Of a DNA stretch of 31,746 nt, positions 1 through 11,037 are shown in pieces; position 1 is the stretch's first letter, and every line of letters starts with the position of its first letter. The position numbers were made by a program, and so were the translations under genes. The notes beneath the pieces are model-generated. The model did not search any database. It had not been told where the DNA came from and saw only the letters and a program-made list of their open reading frames with translations. This DNA comes from Haplomitrium mnioides (taxonomy: Eukaryota > Marchantiophyta > Haplomitriopsida > Calobryales). The stretch is taken from positions 1 through 31,746 of the forward strand of contig JBNGIS010017617.1 in assembly GCA_049999725.1 (NCBI GenBank), in the 5' to 3' direction.

Positions 1-29
1 GTCTGATTTGTTTTTTTTTTTTTTTCTAC

Positions 30-671
30 ATGGACAAAAGCAATATTCATCATTCCGATGGTCCAAGAATTTCTCACACTCACGAGTATTGGATTGTGGG
101 CTACTGGACAAAGGAGGGAAAGAGGAGCATGAGGATGTTCAATTTGCAACCCGTTGATGCGAGTGGTCGTCTTCGGCAAATTATGTGCAATGTGTCTAGT
201 TGTTCTGTAGTTTCGGCAAAACTAAAACATTTATGGGATGATGCTTTTGTGAATGTTTGTCAAATGCCCCACACTCTTTACAAATTTTTTATTGACCAAT
301 TATCAACAAAGTAAGATTAGATCTTAGATCTTTGCTTTGGGTCCTGCACATGCCTTGTCTGTGCTTTGAAGCTAATGTGAAATTGCATCATTGTGAAATA
401 TGATCAATGTCAGTCTATTTACACTCCTCAGAGAGTTTTGACAATGGTTTCTTTGCCATTCGACGTGATGGAATTGCAAATAGTATATGTCTACCACAAG
501 GAACCTGTTCCTCCTTGTACTGCAGGTGCTACTAGTGATTCTGTTGCCATCTCTAAGACTCGAAAGTCTCAGAGGGACTCTCTTGCAGTTGTAGATGCTA
601 AAGCTTCTCAATCAATTAATTTAGATGAGACAATTCCTCCTGAAGAGCTTAGAGTTGTAGCATCGGAGTGA
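30..671 (+). other. Two unassigned consecutive ORFs, possibly a decayed or partial gene
   Basis: An ATG-started frame of 94 codons (30-314) is followed by a second frame open from about 393 to 671, with an AATAAA at 688-693. I recognise neither product. The first contains an aromatic stretch (YWIVGYWTKEGKR); the second is Ser/Thr-rich near its C-terminus. A good donor (GTAAGA, about 310) and an acceptor (ATGTCAG, ends about 412) exist. However, joining them puts the downstream part out of its long frame and soon reaches a stop, so a simple two-exon gene is not supported. It may be a gene fragment cut by the window edge or chance ORFs. The T-run at 11-25 immediately precedes it. Confidence 0.2.
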
Positions 672-699
672 TGTAATTTCTGTACATAATAAAGTATTT

Positions 700-1440
700 T
701 CTTTACAAAATTTAATTTTCTAAAGTTTCAATCTTGCTACACTCCCAATCCAATTTAAGTCTTCACGATTCAATTTTTCTGCAAAATGGTTTTTGAACAA
801 AACGTGTTGATTTTTATTTAAATTAGCAATGAAGTTTATACTGGTATGGAAGTTCATTTTTCTTTTTCATTTTCTCTTTCTTCTTAGACGGCCTTCTACA
901 TTCTCTGGTTCCAATTATTCAGCAGTACGTGTTCGCTTCAGTTGTCCGTGCACGCATGGGCTTTAGTTTTTCAAGCTCGAATTAGCTGTAGTTCTTCCTA
1001 CGCGTAGGAATCTTTCCTACAATGCGTGTCTATACTTAAGCCTCAGTTGTCCATGCATGCATAGGCTTCAACAATCTTTCCACAATTTTGCTTTAACAAT
1101 CCTCTTGCGCCAACACTTTAAGGTTCTACATTAAAAAAAATTTGATAAAATTTGAATGCTCTTATAAATTTTACAAATTTTTGCAATCATTATTAGTTTT
1201 CAAAATGTTTAACAACAAATGTCGTATTTTGTTTATATATATTTTGTTTGGCAATGCTCATGCTTTTGAAAATGAAATTAGGAAAGCAATTTTTGTAAAA
1301 TGCTTATAAGAAGACTTGTTTTGAATATATAAAATTACATTTGTTTTGCAAACGAATATTACTAGCGTCAAATTCATGATTTTGTATACTAAAATTTTGA
1401 ATTGGTTTTTGTGAACGCCAATTAAAACAGGAACCCAATA
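700..1440. repeat. Gene-free stretch with a diverged 25-bp duplication and a 16-bp palindrome
   Basis: I see no coding potential here. A 25-bp motif beginning CAGTTGTCC occurs at 939-963 and again, diverged, at 1044-1068, 105 bp apart. Between them lies a perfect 16-bp palindrome, TTCCTACGCGTAGGAA (995-1010). The rest is AT-rich. Confidence 0.6.
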
Positions 1441-1539
1441 GAGGTTCCTAGTTCAAAGTAGCGGTTGTTGAATATGATCTAATTACATATAATGGTAGGT
1501 GCCTTGAATGAGGTTGTACTCGATCTCCTCTAATCTTCC

Positions 1540-2990
1540 ATTGAGATGTCGTGAGTGTCTTCTTTCACTAATCTACTTGCGGGTTATATCTTTGTAGCTA
1601 TTTTATTCCAAGAATTACATCATATCTGGCCAATGTTGTGACCTTCCACTCTAACTTCTCTTTATAGTTGCCCATATATAGAGCTTTATTTTGAGACAAA
1701 CGTTCAATCAGCTCACTTTGGCCATTTGCCATTTCAACCACCTTGTGCTTTTTTCTTTCAATTGGCAACTTCAACTTCAAGACTATAGCTCGTGATAGAT
1801 AATTTTCTTTCGCCCCGGAGTCCACCAAAACTCTTATTGCAAATCCTTCCATCTATCTATCAACCACAATGAGTCCTCCATTTTTTTGTTTTTCTATATA
1901 GTATATTTTCTTTTGTCAAAACTTTTCCTTGCCTTTCTTTTTTATTCCAGCAAAACCACAAGGTTTTTTTACTGGTGCCCTTCATTTCCTTGACATTCTT
2001 TGTCTTCTCCATTGTTGAAATTATGAAGAGGCCGCCAAAATACTCGCCCTTGATTGCACCATACTACTTTACAATTTGGTACAATGTGTACTATCCTACC
2101 ACAATTGTAGCATGTTCGAGTTTCTCGTCGATCATCCATCCTCCTTTCATTAGTATATTGTGGTTCTTCTTGTTGGTGGCTTGGGCGATGAAATTCTCTT
2201 CTTCTCATATTTCCCTGGACATGGGGCTATAGTTTCCTCCAATTTGCACAATTCCTAGTGTCCTTTCAATTTGTTGAGCAAATAAGATGGCTTCATTTAC
2301 GTCTTTGGGTTGTGCATCATAACTTCTCCTCTAATATTTCTCTTTAACATTTGCAAAAATTTGTCAAAGACCTCCAGTGGATGCATATCTTTGATATGTA
2401 CTTGCAAGCTTTGAAATTCCTCAATGTATCTTGCAACGCTTCCTTGTTGCTCCAACTTCCAAAGCTTTGTTCTTGAGGTCAATATAGAACCTACCACTTT
2501 AAAATTTTGGAGCAAACCTTCTTTTAAACTCCTCCACAAAAGTTGTTCTCCTCGTGTATTTTTCTGTCACTCCCACCCTTGCAGCCATATTGATGTATGC
2601 TATGTTAAAAATGATCTTGAAAACAATACTTTCTCCAAATCCGAAGCATTTGGATAATATGACATATGAACCTCTATTTGATAAACCCATCCTTCTACGA
2701 TACCAACCACACGACTTCCTCTATAAAGCTCTACCTTGCACAACTTGCTCATTTTCTGAAGTAACGTCTCTCAGTATCCTTCTCCACTTTCTTGTTGTAA
2801 TCGTATTTTCACCATTTTTGCCATCAACATGTTTGTTTGTTGTTGGCTTGCTATATAAGAGCTGCTTGAAGCTCTTCCAACTTTGCCATCATCTACACTC
2901 CTTCTTCAAGACTGCTAAAGTAGCATCCATATTATTCCGTCACAATTTTAACCCTCTAAAACTTATACAAAAACAAATATATACACATTC
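1540..2990 (-). pseudogene. Gag-protease remnant of the LTR element
   Basis: In minus-strand order: a gag N-terminal part around 2990-2690 (EGWVYQIE-type motif); a gag core at 2690-2297 split over frames; a zinc knuckle at about 2110-2065 (CYNCGRIVHIVPNC, CX2CX4HX4C); and an aspartic protease at 1852-1598 with the active-site DSGA triad region and a C-terminal DVILGI motif. After DVILGIK the frame hits TAG where a Trp is usual, continues as LQRYNPQVD, then reaches TAG TGA. The first two stops fit TGG-to-TAG changes, as expected from cytosine deamination in methylated, silenced DNA. Several frameshifts separate the domains, so it is not functional. Confidence 0.8.
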
Positions 2991-3590
2991 CAATTGTGAA
3001 GAATAGGTAAGATAAAAGGTTTAATAGATGCCAACACCACATTACAAAACCTCTCTCCAAACTTATGAACAAGAAAATCTCACGATGTTTGCTTAGACGT
3101 TATTCTAATAGAGATATGATATTTAGAGTTGAACTCTTCTAGAGGAGTTTGGTTTAAATCCATTTTTCTTTCTACCACAAAATATAGATAAAATAATCCC
3201 ATGTAACACTATAGTTTACCACAAGTAAGATAATATGCTCTCTTGATTCCATCACAAAAACCATGAAGTCATCACCAAAATTATACACTAGAAATTGACG
3301 AAAGAAATGTTTGTCAATATTAAACACACGATATTGAAAGTATTTACTATAGGAATTCTAGGCGGTGCAAATGCTCCTCTATCTATTGGCTACCACAACA
3401 TCAATTCAAACTTCTTATCTTTATTTATAAAGGATAGGATATCTGCTATACTTTGTTTATAAAAAATTAAAAGTTTAACTCTCTTGGAGTTAAAGAAAAT
3501 TGGAGATTCCACTACTCAAAAAAGTCTTTAAGTACTTCTCCAAAGAGGGGTAATCTACACTCTTTAGAGAAGACCAAGCTCTGATACTAT

Positions 3591-4221
3591 TGTAACACTA
3601 CACACCCACATTACATACACAAGTTCGTACAAATACAACATATACAAGTTAACACAAGAGAAGCACACAAAGAACTTCAAAAACTGACAAGGTAAGAGAT
3701 GCCAAACAAGGCACTCTCACTTCTTTATATAGTTGATGGAAAGTCCTTTGCTTACATAGGTGGAGTAACCCCATTGGTTTCTTTTCTATCCTCTTCTAAT
3801 TGGACCCCTCTTTTCTCTCTCACTCTGATTGGAGCACCCTTTACTTTTATTCTCCTTCTACCACATGTCTTTATCTTTAGAACCTTCCATCTCTCTTTAG
3901 TTCTCCTTCTGCCATGTGTCCTTATCTTTAGAACCTTCCATCTCTTTAGTTCTACTTCTGCTATGTGTTCTTCTCTTTAGAACCTTCTTTGTACTTTAAT
4001 TCTTTGCTTGTCACGTGTCTTTATTCTCTTCTAAAGTAGTCTATTTAGATTCCATCTTTCACTTTAATTCGTTGACTTTCTCTCATCTTGCCACGTGTTT
4101 AACTCTCTAAAAGAGCAACGGCTTTTTGCTACTCTAACTTAGTAATAACTTTCTAGATATAATTGACACTATATCTTACTTCATTTTTAGTTATGGCTTA
4201 CTAAAGTTAGTGACTATTACA
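3591..4221 (-). repeat. Putative 5' LTR (about 631 bp) of the retrotransposon
   Basis: It is bounded by TG...CA on both strands: plus TGTAACAC at 3591 and ATTACA ending at 4221. The primer-binding site lies one base inside the element. With only one copy in view, LTR-to-LTR identity cannot be used to confirm the ends. Inside it, a pyrimidine-rich unit of about 50 bp repeats imperfectly three times. Confidence 0.6.
3850..3998. repeat. Imperfect tandem repeat of about 50 bp (3 copies) inside the LTR
   Basis: Units start near 3850, 3901 and 3950 (TTCTCCTTCT or TTCTACTTCT), each followed by an ATGTG-like step and CTTTAGAACC. The spacings are 51 and 49 bp. A fourth, weaker unit may follow near 3996. 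Confidence 0.7.
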
Positions 4222-4223
4222 AC

Positions 4224-5390
4224 ATGTTTGGCACTCGATGAGTTGTGGAAGTTTGTGAATGCTTGACACTCAATGAGTTGTGGAAGTATGTCCATGGTTG
4301 GCACTCAATGAGCTGTGGAAGTATGTGCATACTTTGCACTCAATGAGTTTTAGAACGATATGCATGCTTGCACTCGATGAGTTCATGAAGGATGTGTATG
4401 CTTGGCACTCGATGAGTTTTGGAAGGATGTGCATGCTTGGCACTCGATGAATTGCAAAAGGATGTGCATGTTTGGCACTCGATGAGTTGTAGAAAGATGT
4501 GCATGTTTGGCACTTGATGAGTTGTGGAAGGATGTGTATGTTTGGTACGCAATGAGTTGTCAAAGTATGTGTATGATTGGTACGCGATGAGTTGTCGAAG
4601 GATGTGCATGATTGGCACTCGATGAGTTGTGGAAGGATGTGCATGCTTTGCACTCAATAAGTTGTGGAAGGATGTGCATGCTTTGCACTCGATGAGTTCA
4701 TGAAGGATGTGCATATTTGGCAATCGATGAATTGTGGAAGGATGTGTAATCGATGAGTTGTGGAAGAATATGCATGTTTGGCACGCAATGAGTTTTGGAA
4801 GGATGTACATGCTTCGCATTCGATGAGTTCAGGAATGATGTGCATGTTTGGCATTCGATGAGTTGTGGAAGTATAAGTTCGAGAATGATGTGCATGTTTG
4901 GTATTTGATGAGTTGTGGAAGAATATGCATGTTTGGCACTCAATGAGTTGTGGAAGTATAAGTTCAGGAATGATGTGCATGTTTGGCATTTGATGAGTTG
5001 TGGAAGGATGTGCATGCTTGGCACTCAATGAGTTGTGGAAGTATAAGTTCGAGAATGATGTGCATATTTGGCATTTGATGAGTTGTGGAAGGATGTGCAT
5101 GTTTGGCACTCAATGAGTTGTGGAAGTATAAGTTCAGGAATGATGTGCATGTTTGGCATTCTATGAGTTGTGGAAGGATGTACATGCTTGGCACTCAATG
5201 AGTTGTGGAAGTATAAGTTCGAGAATGATGTGCATGTTTGGCATTCTATGAGTTGTGGAAGGATGTGCATCCTTGGCACTCCATATGTCCCCAATGAGTT
5301 GTGGAAGTATAAGTTGAGGAATGATGTGCATGTTTGGCATTCTATGAGTTGTGGAAGGATGTGTATTCTTGGCACTCCATATGTTACTGC
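4224..5390. repeat. 35-bp minisatellite grading into an 85-bp higher-order repeat
   Basis: The basic unit is 35 bp (CACTCGATGAGTTGTGGAAG, then a GATGTGCATG-TTTGG end), for example starting at 4441 and 4476. From about 4840 the array alternates a 35-bp unit with a 50-bp unit carrying a 15-bp insertion (TATAAGTTC-type). This gives an 85-bp period: the insertion starts at 4871, 4956, 5041, 5126 and 5211. The next spacing is 96 bp because of an 11-bp insertion (CATATGTCCCC). The unit has no stop codon in any of the three minus-strand frames, so it produces long antisense ORFs with a 35-residue period. There is no sign these are genes. The array abuts the LTR end. Confidence 0.92.
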
Positions 5391-8236
5391 CATTCCACAA
5401 TACTCAAAAAAGAACTTGAGTTGATGAGTATGGACTCTTATATATTCATGAAGCTCATATAAAAAAGTAGATATACAAAAATTGACAAAATGGTGTATAT
5501 CTATCTCATCCATTCCGGTAGTTCATGGGTATTTCATTGGAGTTTGCGTGAATTTCACAATGATGTTTCGATGCTGCAACAATTGTCCTGTTGTATGACT
5601 TGAAAATTTTACACCTAATGCAAGTATTTTGTTTCAATTGCTGATCGTGACAGATCTAGAGGAAAGTCAGGAATCGAGGGCCGTTTGCTAGATGAATCGT
5701 CGATATCATCGACAGACAGAATCAAGAAAGCCTCAATCAAAGTCTTCTGAGTCGAAGATTGTACATTTTTTTCTGTGTCTCCCACGTTAAACCACAGGCA
5801 AGGCCAAGATAAGAGAGGAAAAGGAACAAGCAACCTCCGGACAGATTGCCTGCGACCGATTCAGCATCGACAACAATTGAGAACTAAGCAAGGGCCATCA
5901 ACTGTGATTAATGACGGTAAGACACAAGAATGTCAAGGCGAAGAGAAATCTGAACCACTCAATCCTAAAAGAACAGAATATATGAACTGAAAGCGGTGAA
6001 TGGCGCATGTACATTGGGCTGAATGACCAACTGCTGAATTTACCAAGGGTGGATAAAGCCTTGGGTGAATTCCCACATCGCTTACAACGACCTCTTCAAC
6101 CTGGACGCTTCGCATTGGGATTATAGAAGCTGGGTTTTCTCAATATCCGATTCGCACACGGGGGCTTTTCCCCTATAATCTGGATTGCAAGGGGTCCACC
6201 TTGGGATCTCTGCAGTCGCAGGGAAGGGGATTCTGTTTCCATAGGCGGAGCTCTGTTCGCAATTCACTTGCAAAACCTTTTGACATCGAGCGAAAACTTG
6301 CCACGAGCCTTGACATTTGTAACAGCTGCCGGCTCTCTACAATTGACAGATTACGGGTTTTAGCGTGTGAGTGCCAGAAGAACAAATTCCAAATCTGTGA
6401 CCGTTGCTGTCTTCTGAATTTGGAGCCAACATACACCTGCTTAAAACTCAACGTGACTTAGATCTGCAAACTTATTCCATCCCAGACAGTATGTTGATAG
6501 CTTCCGATTGTGCTCATCAATATGTTTCCAATTTATTTTTGAAATTTTCATAACGCATCTCTTTCTCGTAAGCAATACCGTTGTTCTTAACCAGCTATGA
6601 CTAGAACAGGTTTCTCAATCTATTCCAAATCTATCTTCACAAAACAGGTAGTTGGGTTGGTAGCCAGCAAGAGAAAATTCGGAAGCTGTTAAACCTAGAA
6701 TCGAAACAACTGCAGACCCCAGAAGGTAAATGGCGGCGATATTTCGCCAAGTAGGAAATCCACGAGAGTAGCAAAACAGAGAAGGCAACAATTGCGAATC
6801 CCTGTACAAGGTGCTTCAAACTAACCAAGAGAACGCGTTCTTCGACTAAAAACCTCAACGACGATGAACATTGTTTATAGTTTATAAACCGATTGTGACA
6901 CCTTCGTGCAACGCACGGGGAGCACAATAAAGTTGCGAGTCAGAATACACGTTCGTGCGAGCGGCCGCGTGTACTCTGCACGTCTCGTGGCTGTTTAATC
7001 TCATGCGAATGTTTGGGAATAATCTATCGCACGATAACAAGAAGGCAATTTTCACACTATAGTTCTGTTCACGTTTATTGCATGCACAGGATAGCCCCGT
7101 TCTGCTACCACAGACCATTTTGGTAACAACGTCTCCCGCGCTTTGTGCCGTTTGCGTTTTGCCTTTCTTCCACCTCGACACTTTTTCTCGTTTCAATCTT
7201 CAAGTCTATCCTCCTCACAGCAGACTCAATCGGAAATCTGAAAGCTGCGATTTTCGGTGTTTTTCTTGAAACTTTGTACTTGGACGTACTTTGGACAATA
7301 AGCATCAGGGAGGGTTCATGAGCTCTCATCCCAAATTTCGGTCTATCTGGAGAGGTGAAAGAAGACGGTCATACCAGCTGCTCTCCAACAGCTAAAGATT
7401 CGGTGATTGAATTTGTGATGCATGCATCCACCGGGTTGTGACTGTGTATTCGGAGTTTGGTAGCATCCTTCCACCGTGCATCAGAGCAGCCCCCAAAACA
7501 TACGAGCTCGAAATCGCTCCCAATGAATTCATCGTGGGTGTGAATTCGAGCAGTTTTGAAGCCCGCACGAAAGCTGGCAGCAAGGCAGCATACCAGCTTG
7601 CATTCGCATTGCAGCAGTCGCAGGAACTGTGAATTCTGAATTCGTTATGTATGCATTCAGCAGCTGTGAACAAAAGCAAATTGGCAGCCCCGCCCCACAT
7701 GCCTTTAAACCCTTAGCGCAACCTTGCAGCGGTTGCTTCCCCGTCACGGAGGCCGTCCCAATTGTTGTTTCAGCGTCGTGAAGGTATGTATTCCAATGCT
7801 GGAAGCTCAGTAACCTGAGTGGGACCTATGGATTAGCATGTCCAACGAACTTGCTCAGCTTTAATTTGTTGTTGCGTACTATCTGTGACGCAAGATGAGT
7901 TTGGATCCTCAGTTTGTACCATTCGCCGGTGATGTTTGATAAAAGCGTCTTACAGTGTTTCAGGTGAACGACGTTACGATCCATTTTGAAAGGTGCCAAC
8001 AATTACTGAACTCGTTGCAATCTCCAAAGACCCCAAGCCGATGGTGAGACCTCCTTTTTTGATCATTTCAATAAATTGCGGAAAGGGAGTTGTTTTCTGA
8101 ATTGCTCTGTTCTTTCAGGCAGTCCCATGGCAGAAGCAAAGCTGGAAGAGTATGAACAATTGAACTGAGTTTCAGAACAAGAAGTGTGGTTTTCCCGCAC
8201 TTTACCTTTTGCAGGAACTTTATTTTAATCAGTCGA
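5391..8236. other. Long stretch with no gene I can support
   Basis: Only short ORFs are present, often open on both strands, and I recognise none. Two deserve a note. A plus frame at 6201-6461 lacks an ATG at its left end and shows clustered cysteines (CNSC, then CEC and CDRCC). A minus frame at 6927-6637 has one hydrophobic segment (GFAIVAFSVLLLSWISYL). Either could be an isolated exon or chance. GC content is higher than in the flanking repeats, so an unrecognised gene or leader exons cannot be excluded. Confidence 0.4.
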
Positions 8237-8380
8237 ACCAAAATCTGCGACGTCATTCAGAAAGCTGTTTGTCAAGCGTTAATCTGACCAAAATCTGAAA
8301 CGTCATTCAGAAAGCTGTTTGTCAAGCGTTAATCTGACCAAAATCTGAAACGTGGTGCAAGAGCTAGTTGTCAAGTACCA
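8237..8380. repeat. 50-bp tandem repeat, two near-identical copies plus a diverged third
   Basis: Copies begin at 8237, 8287 and 8337 with ACCAAAATCTG. The first two differ at about two positions. The third diverges after about 17 bp (GTGGTGCAAGAG). The repeat lies some 600 bp upstream of the methyltransferase start. Confidence 0.9.
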
Positions 8381-8962
8381 GACTATGGTGGAACATGCAA
8401 CAAACTGGGCCGGCTGATGCTTTGGCAAGGAACTCTTGTAATTGCGAGCATGGGATATCAATCAGACCTCCTGCATACAAATCATACGTGACCCTGATCA
8501 CAGCAATTCTGGATAACCTCATATAGAATTTTGGTTATAGACAGTCAATTTAATCAATAATGTGCAATGGATCTTTGAGCAGTATTGCAGTATTCATGGG
8601 TATGATCATGGGTATGGTCACCAAAGGATATGTGCAACAACACTTCATCATACCAGAGAGTGCGACCGTCGCAATTTGATTTCACTACCTACGACAAGTC
8701 ATGTAAAGTGCAGCCTCGACAATTTTGCATGTCCCGACAACAGGTCCAGATTTTTGTGCTGAGTTTCTGCCACCGCCTAGAAAAAACGGGGACGACGTCG
8801 AACAGTGCGGTCATTCAGTCGGCTGATATGAACCTGAAGGTGTTAATAAAACGCAATCCTCGAAGTGACTCACAATGGCACTTTAAAGTTGGCGTAGATA
8901 CTGAAACCTTGAGATAAGTCGGAATTCCTCAAAGTCGGAATTCCTCAAGTGTGCTCGAGAGG

Positions 8963-9796
8963 ATGGGCGAGCAATGTTATCTACAGGATGTGAGGGAGCT
9001 CAACGAGACAGCACATGCAATATGGAATAACATTGCAAGTTTTTGGGATGAGAAGATGGGAGAAGGGAATAGTTTTCACCTCGTGCTTGTTGGCCCGAGC
9101 GCTGAACGCCTATTGAACGTGCAAGCAGGAGAATTTATCTTGGAGATCGGGTGTGGAAACGGGACTTTCGCTCGACGTCTCGCTCATTTGGGTGCAAAGG
9201 TACTGGCTACCGATTTTAGCGAAATTTTCCTACAGCTTGCCAAGGCCCGGACCATCGAGAACTCAGACAAGATCGAGTATCGGCTAGTGGATGCGGTCGA
9301 TGAAAGAGCTCTCCTGGCTCTTGGAGTACAACTTTATGATGCCGTCGTGTGCAACATGGCAATCATGGATATGGCTACTATCGACCCTCTGATGCGAGCT
9401 ATTCCGCAACTACTCAAACCTGGGGGTCGCTTTGTCTTTTCTGTAATGCATCCTTGCTTCAACAAGTCTGGATCTCAGCTGATGGCAAGGATAGAATACC
9501 AAGATGGAGAAGAGAAGGTCGTCCATTCAGTAAGCGTATCAAATTACCTTGACCACAAGCCACAGCTTGGTGTGGGCATGCCAGGGCAACCTCAACCGCA
9601 CATGTACTTCCATCGCCCTCTACACACGTTGCTGAATGCGGGCTTCCAAGCTGGGTTGTGTATGGATGGGATTGAGGAGCCCGCGTCTGAGATTGGCTCC
9701 AGAATCCCTGACAGAGTCGTGGGCTGGTTGAACTGTTCTTACATTCCTGCGGTCATGGTTATTCGAATGAAAAGGGCTTTTAATCTCACACCCTGA
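8963..9796 (+). CDS. Class I SAM-dependent methyltransferase, bacterial-type, intronless
   Basis: A single uninterrupted frame of 277 aa. The Rossmann methyltransferase core is clear: motif I LEIGCGNG (residues 60-67), which binds SAM; an acidic residue ending strand 2 in ATDFS (D84); a DAVDE segment (about 110-114); a YDAVVCNMAIMDM strand (125-137); and LKPGGRFVFSVMHP (151-164). The N-terminal part (WNNIASFWDEKMGEGN) closely resembles, from memory, small-molecule methyltransferases of the type 11/12 group in bacteria. The substrate is unknown. ATG 8963 is the first ATG in frame; the frame opens slightly earlier without one. The lack of introns contrasts with the PIRL, TMEM256 and GLE1 genes, and with the resemblance it suggests acquisition from bacteria. 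This needs a phylogeny. No targeting peptide is evident, so it is probably cytosolic. Confidence 0.92.
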   Translation: MGEQCYLQDVRELNETAHAIWNNIASFWDEKMGEGNSFHLVLVGPSAERLLNVQAGEFILEIGCGNGTFARRLAHLGAKVLATDFSEIFLQLAKARTIENSDKIEYRLVDAVDERALLALGVQLYDAVVCNMAIMDMATIDPLMRAIPQLLKPGGRFVFSVMHPCFNKSGSQLMARIEYQDGEEKVVHSVSVSNYLDHKPQLGVGMPGQPQPHMYFHRPLHTLLNAGFQAGLCMDGIEEPASEIGSRIPDRVVGWLNCSYIPAVMVIRMKRAFNLTP

Positions 9797-11037
9797 ACCG
9801 CCGCACAACTTTTAGGGTTCCAGATCTAGGGCTCAGATTTTAGACCATCGGAGGGCTTTTGCAGCACTACTTAATAAGTTGCGGGTCTTTGACCCGGAAG
9901 GGTGCGTGGATGCTTGTCCTTGTAATGTTCCCGTTCGTGTAGAAAGAGTTTGCATTGCATCTAGACGCCAATTTATACGCACGACAAATGCAGGTATCTC
10001 GGTTTGGTAGATGTTGGGTGCGAAGCACACGAGAATGCGTTTTTCTATGTGTTTCCCGTGAGGGTCTGTGAGGAGAAGTTGGGATGATGAAAACCCCTGT
10101 GATGCATACATGACAATGTCTTTCGACTGCTGAACGGCAGGTGGGAGCAAATACCAAAAATGGTTCTGAGGGGTTTTCACTATGTCTCCGATGCTTCTGT
10201 TGGATCTAGTGTGTGTTGTCTGGATCGTTTTTTCTGGAGTTTTGGGCGAAGTCTGAACGACGGCGGAACCTTCTCCAGTTTTGTTTGCTCTGGAATTACC
10301 TTGATAAATATTCCAAAATCTGGCTCTCGTTCGTCTTTGAAGATTGTGGCCCTTGCGGGTGACACCGAGTGAAGTAAACGAGGTTGAAAATCTTGTACCC
10401 TAATGATTAGATCTTGTGTCATGCTAGGTGTTCGATCCGTGAGGGTCCTATGCAGCAGTGATAGCTCTTATAGCTCTGTCCTGGACGATGATTGCGTACC
10501 GTTATCACGGCAGGGACCTCACCCTTGCCTGCACTGCTCGGATTAGAGAAGTATACATTCGTCCTATCCGAAGCAATGGATCCCTTGCTTATCAGAACAC
10601 ATTTCTGGTAAGGACTCCTGTACCATGAAAGTATGATCCGCTCACTGAAGTCATCTCCGTCTGAAGAATCCTCAATCTTGGTGTCAACTATCCCCAGAAA
10701 CTGAGCAAAAACTTCACAGCTGGCTGCTAGGTGCAGTCAGATCCAACTATTCGGTGTCATCTATCCCTAGTAGTTGAGGAGAGATTGTAGGGAGTCTATA
10801 ACTCTGGTGTTGCTTCTGTATGTTGATAGCGATGACAGTAGTGGCAGGCAGTAGGCTGACTCTACCGACAATCACAGAAGAAATACCTACGGTGAAATAT
10901 ATACGTGCTGTTTTCTATGCGCAACGAATAGACGATGCTAGGTCGCGATTATGGAGATGTAGCCTGGATTAAAATGGGCTGGAAAATTTGGGAAATTTTC
11001 AACTGGGTACCCGTCGATCACGCCGCAGGAATGATCG
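9797..11037. other. Intergenic stretch without a recognisable gene
   Basis: Probably begins with the methyltransferase 3' UTR. Small ORFs on both strands (for example plus 10160-10372) match nothing I know. A sequence near 10680 (TTGGTGTCAACTATCCCCAG) recurs, diverged, near 10752, about 72 bp on. Confidence 0.4.

Larger units (their letters stand above)
1440..4221 (-). mobile_element. Degenerate, 3'-truncated Ty3/gypsy-like LTR retrotransposon
   Basis: Read on the minus strand, the order is one LTR (4221 to 3591), a tRNA primer-binding site, a gag-like region, a CCHC zinc knuckle and a retropepsin-like aspartic protease. The sequence then decays. The primer site (3578-3589, minus TAGTATCAGAGC) matches 11 of 12 bases of the usual plant initiator-Met site. 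No reverse transcriptase, RNase H or integrase is visible, and no second LTR lies in the window, so the 3' half is lost. Gag-protease-RT order and this primer site are typical of plant Ty3/gypsy elements. The family call is inference because RT is missing. Confidence 0.8.

Noticed and set aside
30-671. Single spliced gene joining the two left-edge ORFs
   Set aside because: The best donor-acceptor pair gives a frame that hits a stop shortly after the junction.
4224-5390. CRISPR-like direct repeats
   Set aside because: Units are contiguous without unique spacers and lie in plant nuclear DNA; this is a minisatellite.
10420-10540. tRNA-like TTCGATC loop and possible hairpin around GTGAGGGTCCT
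   Set aside because: The flanks do not pair as a T-arm, no acceptor stem or anticodon arm is found, and the complementary segments occur in crossing, not nested, order.
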